A stretch of 11,637 bases of DNA from Planctomicrobium sp. (GTDB taxonomy: Bacteria > Planctomycetota > Planctomycetia > Planctomycetales > Planctomycetaceae), in assembly GCA_029259835.1 (NCBI GenBank), contig JAJDEL010000604.1, forward strand, positions 1-11,637, in the 5' to 3' direction. A program made the translations under genes and the position numbers. Each line of letters begins with the position of its first letter. The stretch's first letter is position 1. Shown piece by piece: positions 1-7,437 of this stretch. The notes beneath the pieces were generated by a model that did not search any database, was not told the origin of the DNA, and saw nothing but the letters and a program-made list of their open reading frames with translations.

Positions 1-69
1 GTCAAATACGGCTGCACGACCCTTTGGGTATTGGCTCAATTTTGGCTTCAGAAGTTGAGAATGGGAAAG
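1..69. repeat. Diverged dispersed repeat, copy A (truncated by window edge)
   Basis: This segment aligns without gaps to 1930-1998 at a constant offset of 1929. By my count 54 of 69 positions match, and 49 of 60 across 9-68. The best conserved core is CTTTGGGTA, one variable base, then TGGCTCAATT. Similarity stops abruptly after position 69. Five of the first eight bases also match, so the element probably extends beyond the left edge. In both copies one frame stays open to an aligned TGA, but most differing codons change the amino acid, which argues against conserved coding. The copies lie outside recognised genes. The nature of the element is unknown. Confidence 0.6.
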
Positions 70-184
70 TTCAAAATTTTTGACGATTTCTCTCACTGAA
101 AAACGTTTGATACATTAGACTCGCGAAGTTGGGTTCTTGCGATATCAAGCAACTGAAGTCGTGACACGCACCATTTTCTGAATC

Positions 185-661
185 ATGCTGAGACCGAAAA
201 AGAAAACTGGCATTTTCCTCGCCATTGCGTCATTCGCAATGATGCTCGTAACTCAGTGGTTGCACTCTCCGTTGCACCATTTTGTCGATGCCATTGCGTC
301 TGAAGACCAACGAAACAGCCACCAACAAAACAGTGAGTGTGAAGATCAGAAAACGTCAGAGTCGTCACACTGCCACTCTCACCACGCTTCACACTCGCAT
401 TCGCACTGCCATTCGCATCCAACTGCAGAGAATGAGAAAAGTGACGCAACCTCGGAGAGTCATCCTCCTTGCGATCACCATCACCCTGATGGTGACTGTG
501 AGATCTGTCAATTTCTTGCTGAAAAGTGCAGTCAATCACAAATTTCTGTTGGACTGACTGGCACAGAATCAGTTGAGGCGGCTTCTGAATCAGCCGCAGA
601 GATCGTTGAGTCTCAAACTCGGTTCCGCTTCTTTGTTCGCGGCCCACCTTCGCACGCCTAG
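185..661 (+). CDS. Small His/Cys-rich membrane-anchored protein, possible metal binder (DUF2946-like)
   Basis: The 158-residue product has a basic N-terminus (RPKKK) and one hydrophobic segment at about residues 9-26, fitting a signal anchor or uncleaved signal peptide. A low-complexity His/Ser/Cys region follows. Residues 62-78 hold nine histidines and two cysteines in HxH and HCH spacing. A second cluster, CDHHHPDGDCEIC, spans 96-108 and includes a CxxC. The C-terminus carries RGPP at 152-155. A short membrane-anchored protein with His clusters, a C-x-x-C and a terminal RGPP resembles DUF2946-type proteins found near metal transport genes. The likely role is zinc or copper binding outside the membrane; this is inference, and no transporter is in the window. 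No Shine-Dalgarno is visible before the ATG. An extended -10-like TGATACATT at 108-116 could be its promoter. A longer antisense frame covers the same region, but the organised signal anchor, His/Cys clusters and RGPP end favour this strand. Confidence 0.72.
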   Translation: MLRPKKKTGIFLAIASFAMMLVTQWLHSPLHHFVDAIASEDQRNSHQQNSECEDQKTSESSHCHSHHASHSHSHCHSHPTAENEKSDATSESHPPCDHHHPDGDCEICQFLAEKCSQSQISVGLTGTESVEAASESAAEIVESQTRFRFFVRGPPSHA

Positions 662-931
662 AACGTTTGACAAATCTGGGATGTCGGGTAATCGGTTTGA
701 AAAATCGCTCCGTGGTCGCTCTGCATGAGTGATTTCGTTCCGTCATTTCCTGCATTGATGCTCATGCGTTCTCTCTAAAGCTCGACCACGATGACCCTGC
801 TGCGCGCTCTTTTGCTGCGCAGTGAGAATTCGTCTGTTGTCTATTCTCCGGCGAATTTTTCGTTCGTCGGCGCTCTTTATTCATTGCTTTGTATTTATTC
901 AATTTTTTCATTTTATTCTTGGAGAACCTCC
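662..931 (+). other. Intergenic leader with two hairpins and an AT-rich tract before the pseudopilin gene
   Basis: No gene is supported in this 270-bp stretch. Two stem-loops can be drawn. The first has CTGCGC at 800-805 paired with GCGCAG at 817-822 and an 11-nt loop. The second has CCGGCGAA at 848-855 paired with TTCGTCGG at 863-870, with one G:T wobble and a 7-nt loop. From about 874 to 920 the sequence is very T-rich, ending at the GGAG ribosome binding site. The second hairpin plus T-rich stretch could end transcription of the His-rich gene or form a structured 5' leader. I could not pick a convincing promoter. Confidence 0.35.
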
Positions 932-1840
932 ATGCGCCGTTCCATTCGTACAGGATTTACACTGATTGAATTGCTGGTTGTGATTGCCATCATCGCAATT
1001 CTAGTTGCCCTGCTCCTTCCAGCGGTCCAGCAGGCACGCGAAGCAGCCCGTCGCGCCAGTTGCAAGAACAATATGAAACAAATCGGGCTGGCTCTCCACA
1101 ACTACCACGATGTCCACAATTCGTTCCCATCAGGATGGATCGGTGTCGAAAACGGCCTTGCAAACGCAGAAGGGGAAAGCGGTTTCGGATGGGGAACAAT
1201 GTTGCTTCCCTATCTGGATCAGTCACCACTTTACAACAACATGAATTTTTCAATCGCAATGGATGTCGCTCCCAACCGCGACTTGTTGAAGACTGTTCTC
1301 CCGACATTCCAGTGCCCCAGCGACCCTAAACCGGAGACATTCCGAATCCCGGATCGAAATGGATCTGACATTGAGTTGGCAACGTTCAATTACCCAGCAG
1401 TTTTTGGAACGGTTGAACTCGACGGCTGCGAAAACGCTCCTGGGACGGCTCCGGTCTCAGCATCCGGACAGTGCTTGAGCGATGGGGCTTTCTTTCACAA
1501 CAGTGCGATCCAGTTCCGGGATTTCACGGATGGCTCCAGCTCAACTTTCGTCGTCGGTGAACGGACCACTTTCCACGACCCTGTGACGGATGAGGCTTTC
1601 TACGGAACGTGGTCAGGTGCCTTACCAGGAGTTGAAGAAGCTCCGGCGCGGACTCTTGGTCACGCCGAACACCCTCCGAACGAAAATGACCACCCGGAAG
1701 ATTTTGGGAGTTCACACACCGGGGGAGCGCAGTTTGTCCTCGGAGATGGTCACGTTATTTTTGTCAGTGAGAACATTGACGAAGGAGTCTTTCAATCACT
1801 TTCGACCCGAAACGGAGGTGAAGTCGTTAGCGAATTTTGA
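932..1840 (+). CDS. DUF1559 family protein with prepilin-type N-terminal methylation leader
   Basis: The 302-residue product begins with a class III prepilin leader. Cleavage is expected after G8 in RTG/FTLIE, leaving F1 and the conserved mature Glu5. The hydrophobic helix spans about residues 10-31 and is followed by [11 protein letters not shown] and [14 protein letters not shown], the hallmark start of DUF1559. The C-terminal end has the family pattern [19 protein letters not shown]1559 proteins occur in large paralogous sets in planctomycetes and are thought to be exported through a type II secretion or pseudopilus-like route; their function is not known. The start at 932 is chosen over the in-frame ATG at 791 because GGAG at 921-924 lies 7 nt upstream and the prepilin leader must be near the N-terminus. 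The 47 codons before it look like AT-rich leader. Length is near the usual 300-350. Confidence 0.93.
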   Translation: MRRSIRTGFTLIELLVVIAIIAILVALLLPAVQQAREAARRASCKNNMKQIGLALHNYHDVHNSFPSGWIGVENGLANAEGESGFGWGTMLLPYLDQSPLYNNMNFSIAMDVAPNRDLLKTVLPTFQCPSDPKPETFRIPDRNGSDIELATFNYPAVFGTVELDGCENAPGTAPVSASGQCLSDGAFFHNSAIQFRDFTDGSSSTFVVGERTTFHDPVTDEAFYGTWSGALPGVEEAPARTLGHAEHPPNENDHPEDFGSSHTGGAQFVLGDGHVIFVSENIDEGVFQSLSTRNGGEVVSEF

Positions 1841-1875
1841 CATGAGAAAATCAATATTCCCGACGAGCAACTCAC

Positions 1876-1906
1876 GGGGCAGCTCAGGTTTCACCTGGAC
1901 TGCCTC
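1876..1906. terminator. Strong hairpin between convergent genes, probable bidirectional transcription stop
   Basis: Positions 1876-1889 pair with 1893-1906 around a 3-nt TTC loop. Thirteen of 14 positions pair, counting G:T wobbles at 1877/1905 and 1884/1898; the only mismatch is C1883/A1899. It starts 36 nt after the DUF1559 stop, in the interval where the pseudopilin and PEP-CTERM genes converge. There is no U-tract on either strand, so it is not a classical intrinsic terminator. It could instead be an RNA-stabilising stem or part of the adjacent repeat element. Confidence 0.45.
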
Positions 1907-1929
1907 AGTCAGCCGACGAAGCCTCCAGC

Positions 1930-1998
1930 ATCAACTTCGGCCGCACAACTCTTTGGGTACTGGCTCAATTCTGGTTGCAGAAACTGAGACTGGGTAAT
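1930..1998. repeat. Diverged dispersed repeat, copy B
   Basis: This is the second copy of the element at 1-69, in the same orientation and about 80% identical without gaps. It ends 6 bp from the stop codon of the PEP-CTERM gene, so it fills most of the convergent intergenic space. An imperfect stem (GCCGA at 1912-1916 with TCGGC at 1937-1941) overlaps its left boundary. No transposase, target duplication or terminal inverted repeats are evident, so it is called only as a dispersed intergenic repeat. Confidence 0.6.
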
Positions 1999-2003
1999 GC
2001 CCC

Positions 2004-2843
2004 TCATCCCTGTTTGGAATAATGCCTTGATGCGAGCAAAGTGAGGATTCCAATTCCGAACAGTAACAAAGAGGACGGCTCGGGGACGACCGCTTCTTCA
2101 GCCAAGGTCACTCGCAGCATAAATCCTTCATCTCCCGCACCGCTTCCGTCACGGAAAAGTTGGAGATGTCGCCCAGGAATGTTTGTGTCGATGAGTTGAT
2201 ATCCAAATCGTAATTCAAGTTTGTCTGGATTGTTCAGCCAGACCGAAGAGATCGATCCTGTGATGTCACCCACGCCTCCGAACCCGATCGCCCCTGGCGC
2301 TGACCCGGAGTTTGACGGATTGTTTCCCGTGAACGTATACAGGTTTGTGTAAGAACCCGTTCCAAATGTTGCTGGCGTTGCGACATCTCCAAAAATTTGG
2401 TCATTAAATGATTCGTCACCCCACGGAGCAAATTGGAAGAGGAAGTTTCGTGAAATTAACTCGACTTGAGCGATCTGTCCTGAGACCGCCGAAAAGTCAA
2501 AACCCATTGTGGATGTCGCAAACGTATTCCACGTGGAATTGGCTCCCACGCCGAATCCACCAGCAACACCTGGAGCTTGAAGGTTAAAAGTGCCGCCATC
2601 GCCGGTTCGTTCCCACGAAGTGGGATGTGCCCCATTATTGCCGGAATTCGTCAAAAAGAGGTCGTTGAGAGGCGTTGCGCCGAGCGGTGTTGCCACACCA
2701 TTTTTGACGAGGTTATTCGTCTTCGTGTAGTAACGCAGTTCGTAAACGTTAGCTTGGAAGTCTCCGTCCAAGACAGTGAAGACGCCACCCTGAGATTCAG
2801 AGACCGGAAAAAAGCAAATAGCAATCAAAAAGAAACGGCGCAT
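2004..2843 (-). CDS. PEP-CTERM sorting-domain exported protein
   Basis: The 279-residue product has a signal peptide (MRRFFLIAICFFPVSES) and ends with a PEP-CTERM signal: VPEPSS at 253-258, a hydrophobic helix (LLLFGIGILTLLA), and a short basic tail with RHYSKQ. Such proteins are sorted by an exosortase, which cleaves near the PEP motif; no exosortase gene is in the window. The body (about 20-245) is rich in Gly, Asn, Thr and Phe and looks like a secreted beta-rich domain, with no recognised catalytic motif. The start at 2843 is preferred over the in-frame ATG at 2951 because GGGGAG (2849-2854) is 5 nt upstream and the signal peptide begins there. The gene is co-oriented with DUF1501 across a 164-bp gap in which I see no convincing promoter or terminator. 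Its substrate or surface role is unknown. Confidence 0.88.
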   Translation of the reverse strand: MRRFFLIAICFFPVSESQGGVFTVLDGDFQANVYELRYYTKTNNLVKNGVATPLGATPLNDLFLTNSGNNGAHPTSWERTGDGGTFNLQAPGVAGGFGVGANSTWNTFATSTMGFDFSAVSGQIAQVELISRNFLFQFAPWGDESFNDQIFGDVATPATFGTGSYTNLYTFTGNNPSNSGSAPGAIGFGGVGDITGSISSVWLNNPDKLELRFGYQLIDTNIPGRHLQLFRDGSGAGDEGFMLRVTLAEEAVVPEPSSLLLFGIGILTLLASRHYSKQG

Positions 2844-3007
2844 CGAGACTCCCCTAAATAAGTTAGTAGACTCACCAATCTGTGTTACATGTTGATTTTT
2901 GTGTTCACCAAAAACAACTCTTTGCACTGAAAAATGTTCAAGCGAAACCACCGATTCCTTTCAATGGGAGCAACGCATTGCTGTGCGGTAACAGAAACGG
3001 TCTGAAT

Positions 3008-4384
3008 TTACGCGATAATGTCGTGCGCAACTTCTCCGTGGATGTTTGTGAGTCGGAAGTCGCGACCGCCGTAGCGGTAGGTCAGTTTTGTGTGGTCGAG
3101 GCCGAGCAAGTGGAGCATTGTCGCGTGGAGGTCGTGCAGGTGAACTCCTCCATCAGTCGCCTTGTAACCAAGTTCATCGGTGGTGCCGTGCGTCAATCCA
3201 CCTTTAACGCCTCCGCCTGCGAGCCACGCTGTGTAACCTTCGGCATTGTGGTCACGTCCGATGGTTTCTTTGCCTTCCAAGACTTGCGTTTCCGGTGTGC
3301 GACCAAATTCTCCGGTCCACAGGACGAGTGTCTCTTCCAGCAGGCCACGTTGTTTCAGGTCAGCAAGCAGAGCGGCAATCGGTTTGTCGATCTGCTCTGC
3401 TTTTGATTTGAACTTGTCCAGATTACTGTGATGATCCCAGCCGCTGGAACTGACCTCGACGAACCGAACGCCGGATTCAACCAGTCGTCTAGCCAACAGG
3501 CATTGCCGACCGAAGTCGTCGGTACTACCTCCGCCAATTCCATAGGCTTCGAGTGTCTCTTTCGATTCATCACTCGTGTTGAGAACTTTGGGAACTGCGG
3601 ACTGCATTCGGTCACTGAGTTCCAGTGAATCAATCACTCCGCGGACGTCTTCGGTTTGCCCCAGCAGTTGCTGGTTCATCAACTGAGACAGTTCCAGTGA
3701 CTTGCGCGCAGCGCTCTGATTGAGTCCGTGATTGGAGGTCAGATTACTAATCGTCGCGTCCTTGATTGGTCGCCCTTCCCAGCCGAGCCTTGTTGCCTGG
3801 TACGTGCTGGGCAGAAACGCGCTGCCATAGTTGGCCGGACCGCCAAACGTTCGAGTCGGCTTCACAGTGAAGAAACCTGGCAAGTCCTGATTCTCACTTC
3901 CCAAGCCATAAAGAACCCACGCTCCAAACGAAGGGCGCACGAATTGAAACTCACCTGTGTGAAGCATTGGTACAGCGATCGGATGAGCACGACTCGGTGC
4001 CGACATCGCGTTGAGCATACACAACTCGTCGGTCTGCTTTGCGAGATGTGGGAAAGCATCCGACACCCACATACCGCTTTCACCATGCTGTGCGAACTTC
4101 GCCAGCGGGGCGAGCAACTTCCCGTTCTTCACGCCTTTCTTTCCGCCACCAGCCTTCAAAGCCGGTTTGTAATCGAACGACTCAAACTGTGATGGACCGC
4201 CTGCCATGAACAGGAAAATCACTCGTTTCGCTTTGGGGGTGAAGTGAGTCGCACGTGGAGAAAGCAGACCGGCAGCGGCTCCGCCAGGAGCAAGACCAGT
4301 CAAAGTGAGACCACCCAAACCACACGATGCGGCTTTGAGTAATCCACGGCGCGAGATCGTTTGTTGTGATGAATTGAGAGCCAT
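3008..4384 (-). CDS. DUF1501 family protein with Tat signal
   Basis: The 458-residue product opens with a twin-arginine signal (SRRGLLKAASCG, RR at 12-13), so it should be exported folded. Family motifs follow in order: VIFLFMAGGPSQFESFD near 55-71, WDHH near 316-319, LWTGEFGRTPE near 355-365, GRDHN near 376-380, DLHATMLHLLGLD near 418-430, and YRYGGRDFRLT near 436-446. DUF1501 is related to the alkaline phosphatase/sulfatase superfamily, and the Asp/His motifs fit a metal site, but no substrate is known. It lies directly downstream of the PSD1 gene, the usual planctomycete arrangement. The start at 4384 is favoured by GGAG (4394-4397) 9 nt upstream. An ATG at 4399 in the same frame would add five residues but has no clear ribosome site. 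Length is typical for the family. Confidence 0.93.
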   Translation of the reverse strand: MALNSSQQTISRRGLLKAASCGLGGLTLTGLAPGGAAAGLLSPRATHFTPKAKRVIFLFMAGGPSQFESFDYKPALKAGGGKKGVKNGKLLAPLAKFAQHGESGMWVSDAFPHLAKQTDELCMLNAMSAPSRAHPIAVPMLHTGEFQFVRPSFGAWVLYGLGSENQDLPGFFTVKPTRTFGGPANYGSAFLPSTYQATRLGWEGRPIKDATISNLTSNHGLNQSAARKSLELSQLMNQQLLGQTEDVRGVIDSLELSDRMQSAVPKVLNTSDESKETLEAYGIGGGSTDDFGRQCLLARRLVESGVRFVEVSSSGWDHHSNLDKFKSKAEQIDKPIAALLADLKQRGLLEETLVLWTGEFGRTPETQVLEGKETIGRDHNAEGYTAWLAGGGVKGGLTHGTTDELGYKATDGGVHLHDLHATMLHLLGLDHTKLTYRYGGRDFRLTNIHGEVAHDIIA

Positions 4385-4414
4385 TGGAAAAGTCTCCATG
4401 TGAGGTGATGATCA

Positions 4415-7066
4415 TTAACCTTCGGCGTCGACGAGATATCGGAACTCAGCCGTTGTGTAGAGTGTCAGGAACCACGCCGACCAGGCATTAACGTCTTTGG
4501 AGTCCCCTTCCTTCACCTCGGCTTGCTTGATCTCATTGATCAGTTGTAACGCGGCGTTGCGTTCAACTTCGGATGGTTCGCGCCCTAAACTCCACTGTAT
4601 CGCCAGTGACACGCGACCGGCATCGTCGCTGGCTTCTGTCGATGCGATTAGTCGTTGTGCCGCAATCCTTGCTTGCTCGGCAACGAACTTTGAATTCCGC
4701 AAGTAGAGCGCCTGTGACGGGACGTTTGTAATCGCACGTGCCCCACTGACTAAACTTGGAGATGGGAAATCGAATAGTTCGAACAATTCTGGGACGTAGT
4801 CGCGAACAACCGGCAAGTAAACGCTGCGATGATTGCTCGGAGGTTGAATCTTCTCGGTGGAAATACTGCGAACCAACTTGTCACCGAGAGGTGTGACTGT
4901 CGAACCGACTGGTCGTTTGAGGTCGAGTTTTCCACTGACCATCAGTATCGCGTCGCGAATCGCTTCAGCGTCGAGTCGTCGCGGACTCGCTCGCCACAGC
5001 AACCGATTGTTTGGATCAACTGTTAAGCTTTTTTCGTTGATGGCACTGCTGAGTTGATACGTCCGGCTGAGGACCATCGCACGCACCATTTTCTTGACTG
5101 ACCAGCCTTCGTTGACGAACCTCAATGCCAGTGAATCGAGCATTTCCGGGTGCGATGGTAGTTTGCCAATCAGTCCGAAGTTGTCGACGGTCGGCACGAT
5201 GCCACGACCGAACAGATGATGCCAGATTCGGTTCACCATGACGCGCGATGTGAGTGGATTGTCCGGGTGGGTGATCCATTGTGCAAGTTCCATTCGACCA
5301 CTGCGAGTTGGATCGACTGGTGCTGTATTCGGGATGTTGACCGCAGACAGGAATCCGCGCGGGGCAACTTCGCCGCGTGTTCGGAAGTCACCGCGAATCG
5401 CGATCTTGGTATCAGCAGGTTTCGCGCGGTCACGGACACTCATCGCGTACTGAGGTCGCGGTGGTCGATTTTTCTTGAGTTCTTTCAGACTCGCGTCCAA
5501 CTTTGCGACTTCATCTTTCAATGCCTTGGCGTGTGCAGTTGTCGCCGTCAATTTCGCGGTTGCCTCGTCGAGTTCCTTTTGTGCTGTCTCCTGCTCAGAC
5601 GTGTCCGCCGTAGCCGAATCACCTTCTTCTGTTGCTGTGGATTCGCCTCCGGTTTTTGCGGCTGCCGTTCTTGCCGTCACCGCAGCGAGTAATTCTTCTG
5701 CATTGGTCCTTTCCTTGACTGCCAACTCCACTGTTTCGGTCGCTTTTTTCAGCTCTGTCTGCTTGTCAGCCAAAGGTTTTTCGGCCTGCGTGATTTTCTT
5801 CTCGTGCTGCTCTGCAGCGTCGTGAAGGGCTTGTGCTCCTTTTCCAATCGGCAGCAAGTCTGTTGGATTATTGCTGTACTTCTGCTTGATCGTACCGTAC
5901 AACGGCTCGGTACTGAGGAAGATGCCCGCCATGGAGTAGTAATCTTTCGTCGGAATTGGATCGAACTTATGGTCATGGCAGCGAGCACAAGAGACTGTCA
6001 ATGCGAGCGTCGACTTTGTGACAACATCGATCTGGTCGTCAGCGATGTTCATCTGGTAATCGGTCCCAGACGAGTTATGACGCTTCGGTCCGAACGCCAG
6101 CATACTCGGAGCGATTCGTCGCGACTCAACCATCTCTGGTGTTTCATCTTTCGCACTTGGCAATAAGTCACCAGCAATTTGTTCACGTAGGAAGACGTCG
6201 TATGGCTTGTCGGCGTTCAGTGAATCGATCACGTAGTTTCGGTAGGGCCATGCGTGTGGATAGGTGAAGTTGAATTCCATGCCGCTCGACTCTGCATAGC
6301 GGACAACGTCGAGCCAGTGGCGTCCCCAACGTTCGCCGAACTGAGGACTCCCCAGCAATTTGTCCACAAGTTTTTCCAGTGCCTCTGGAGACTCGTCGGC
6401 AAGAAACGCATTCACATCCTGCGGAGTCGGTGGCAGGCCAATAAGGTCGAAGTAAACGCGACGTACCAATGTTCGGCGGTTTGCATCGCGAGCAGGCTTC
6501 AAGCCTTCTGCTTCGAGGCGAGCAAGTACGAAATTGTCGATCATGGGATCGCGCGGCCAGTTGGCATCTTTCACCGCAGGTGGCTTCACGACCAGTGGTG
6601 GTAAGAATGACCAGTGCTGCTTCGCTTCATCGAGCCGTTGCTCCTTTGCCGTTGGTCCCTTGTCTTCACGTGTATCTGGTGCTCCTAGACGAATCCATTC
6701 TTCAAACGCTGCGATCACTTCTTTGGAGAGTTTCTTCTCGGGCGGCATCGCTGAGACATCGTCTTCGTGTCGCAGCATCTGGAGCAATCGGCTCTGGTCG
6801 ACGTGGTGAGCCTCTAGCATCGCGCCTGTATCTCCACCGCGCAACATCCCGGAAGGCGAATCCAACTCCAGGCCACCTTCAATGCTTTCGCCATCTTTCG
6901 AGTGACACTCGTAGCAATGCTTGACCAGGACAGGCAGAATTTTGGATTCGAAAAGCTCTGTCCCTTTGGCAACTGCTTTCTGCGGAGGCTCTTCAGCAAA
7001 CAGGAACCCACCTGTCAGAAAGATCGAAAACAGCGTGAGCAAACAGAAGCGTGGGCGCATCATCAT
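4415..7066 (-). CDS. PSD1-type protein: PSCyt1 cytochrome domain, DUF1549 and DUF1553
   Basis: The 883-residue product has a signal peptide (about 1-24) and a planctomycete cytochrome c-like domain with CYECH at 51-55 and a candidate axial Met in MPP at 107-109. DUF1549 covers about 165-375, with signatures such as DLIGLPPTP and GERWGRHWLDVVRYAES, and holds a second CxxCH (CARCH at 360-364). Residues about 411-533 form a Lys/Glu/Ala-rich coiled coil interrupted by a Gly/Ser/Thr/Glu linker (470-492). DUF1553 runs from about 595 to near the end, with NPLTSRVMVNRIWHHLFGRG and SRTYQLSS. It is presumably a periplasmic haem protein working with DUF1501; reaction unknown. The start at 7066 has GAGGT (7071-7075) 4 nt upstream; the next two codons are also ATG. 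Its stop is 30 bp before the preferred DUF1501 start, so the two are probably one operon. Confidence 0.95.
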   Translation of the reverse strand: MMMRPRFCLLTLFSIFLTGGFLFAEEPPQKAVAKGTELFESKILPVLVKHCYECHSKDGESIEGGLELDSPSGMLRGGDTGAMLEAHHVDQSRLLQMLRHEDDVSAMPPEKKLSKEVIAAFEEWIRLGAPDTREDKGPTAKEQRLDEAKQHWSFLPPLVVKPPAVKDANWPRDPMIDNFVLARLEAEGLKPARDANRRTLVRRVYFDLIGLPPTPQDVNAFLADESPEALEKLVDKLLGSPQFGERWGRHWLDVVRYAESSGMEFNFTYPHAWPYRNYVIDSLNADKPYDVFLREQIAGDLLPSAKDETPEMVESRRIAPSMLAFGPKRHNSSGTDYQMNIADDQIDVVTKSTLALTVSCARCHDHKFDPIPTKDYYSMAGIFLSTEPLYGTIKQKYSNNPTDLLPIGKGAQALHDAAEQHEKKITQAEKPLADKQTELKKATETVELAVKERTNAEELLAAVTARTAAAKTGGESTATEEGDSATADTSEQETAQKELDEATAKLTATTAHAKALKDEVAKLDASLKELKKNRPPRPQYAMSVRDRAKPADTKIAIRGDFRTRGEVAPRGFLSAVNIPNTAPVDPTRSGRMELAQWITHPDNPLTSRVMVNRIWHHLFGRGIVPTVDNFGLIGKLPSHPEMLDSLALRFVNEGWSVKKMVRAMVLSRTYQLSSAINEKSLTVDPNNRLLWRASPRRLDAEAIRDAILMVSGKLDLKRPVGSTVTPLGDKLVRSISTEKIQPPSNHRSVYLPVVRDYVPELFELFDFPSPSLVSGARAITNVPSQALYLRNSKFVAEQARIAAQRLIASTEASDDAGRVSLAIQWSLGREPSEVERNAALQLINEIKQAEVKEGDSKDVNAWSAWFLTLYTTAEFRYLVDAEG

Positions 7067-7437
7067 ACTGACCTCACAGCATGTCTTTTCAGGTGGGAAA
7101 ATGGATCAGCTACCGACATGCGCGTAGCGGATTTTGGTGGGCTTGCCGCAGAGCAAGTGGGCGAATTCGCTCACTTTTGTGTGCTCAATGGCACAGGTGA
7201 CAAATTGTCGTTGGGAATGCAGGATCGCCACAAACCGCTTCATAGAGGCGACAAAGCCCCTTCATCACGATCAACTGTGGTTCTCGCTAAGACAATAATT
7301 GCAACTGCCGTACCAAAAAGTGCAGGCTCTGATGCCGCAAGCTCATGAAGCACATCGAATGTGGAGAGAGACTCACTCGAAGACTTGTGCGATCAACTTC
7401 AATGAAGCTTATTCCAAGACATGAAAACTACGCTCAG
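7067..7437 (-). other. 371-bp spacer upstream of the PSD1-DUF1501 genes, with two overlapping short ORFs
   Basis: No recognised gene lies here. On the minus strand a 37-codon frame begins with GTG at 7353 and ends at 7240. Its stop overlaps the ATG (7243) of a 45-codon frame ending at 7106, in an ATGA arrangement typical of coupled genes. The first contains the hydrophobic stretch LFGTAVAIIVLARTTVD; the second contains SEFAHLLCGKPTKIRYAHVG. Neither has a clear Shine-Dalgarno, and neither is recognised as a domain. The stretch could instead be a degraded dispersed element that happens to be open. It must also contain the PSD1 promoter, but I found no convincing -35/-10 pair. An 18-bp near-palindrome is centred on GCGAATTCGC (7161-7170). 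Confidence 0.4.
7079..7121 (-). promoter_or_regulatory. Inverted repeat in the PSD1 leader, next to the ribosome binding site
   Basis: GCATGTC at 7079-7085 is a perfect 7-bp inverted repeat of GACATGC at 7115-7121, with 29 bp between. In the minus-strand transcript this stem would end 3 nt before the GAGGT ribosome site (7071-7075). It could affect translation initiation or be a regulator site; it could also be chance, since a 7-bp repeat over this spacing is not rare. Confidence 0.2.

Noticed and set aside
183..755. A 190-codon minus-strand frame opposite the His-rich gene
   Set aside because: Its translation lacks any domain or signal, and it mirrors the biased codons of the plus-strand gene, which has a signal anchor, organised His/Cys clusters and an RGPP end.
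791..931. N-terminal extension of the DUF1559 protein from the ATG at 791
   Set aside because: It would place the prepilin leader 47 residues inside the protein. The ATG at 932 has a well-spaced GGAG and puts the leader at the N-terminus.
2844..2951. Upstream start at 2951 for the PEP-CTERM protein
   Set aside because: The extra 36 residues are not signal-like, and a strong GGGGAG precedes the ATG at 2843, where the signal peptide begins.
2969..2982. Hairpin AGCAA/TTGCT after the DUF1501 gene as a terminator
   Set aside because: The stem is only 5 bp and no T-run follows on the minus strand.
5475..5825. Ala/Ser/Val-rich 116-codon frame on the plus strand
   Set aside because: It is antisense to the Ala/Glu-rich coiled coil of the PSD1 gene; the composition is a by-product of that coding bias.
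7157..7174. Near-palindrome centred on GCGAATTCGC as an operator
   Set aside because: It is striking but isolated, lies about 90 bp from the PSD1 start with no promoter identified, and may simply belong to the spacer element.
6902..7348. 148-codon plus-strand frame spanning the start of the PSD1 gene and the spacer
   Set aside because: About a third of it is antisense to the secure PSD1 coding start and leader. The rest covers the spacer, where open frames exist on both strands, so this one has no special support.
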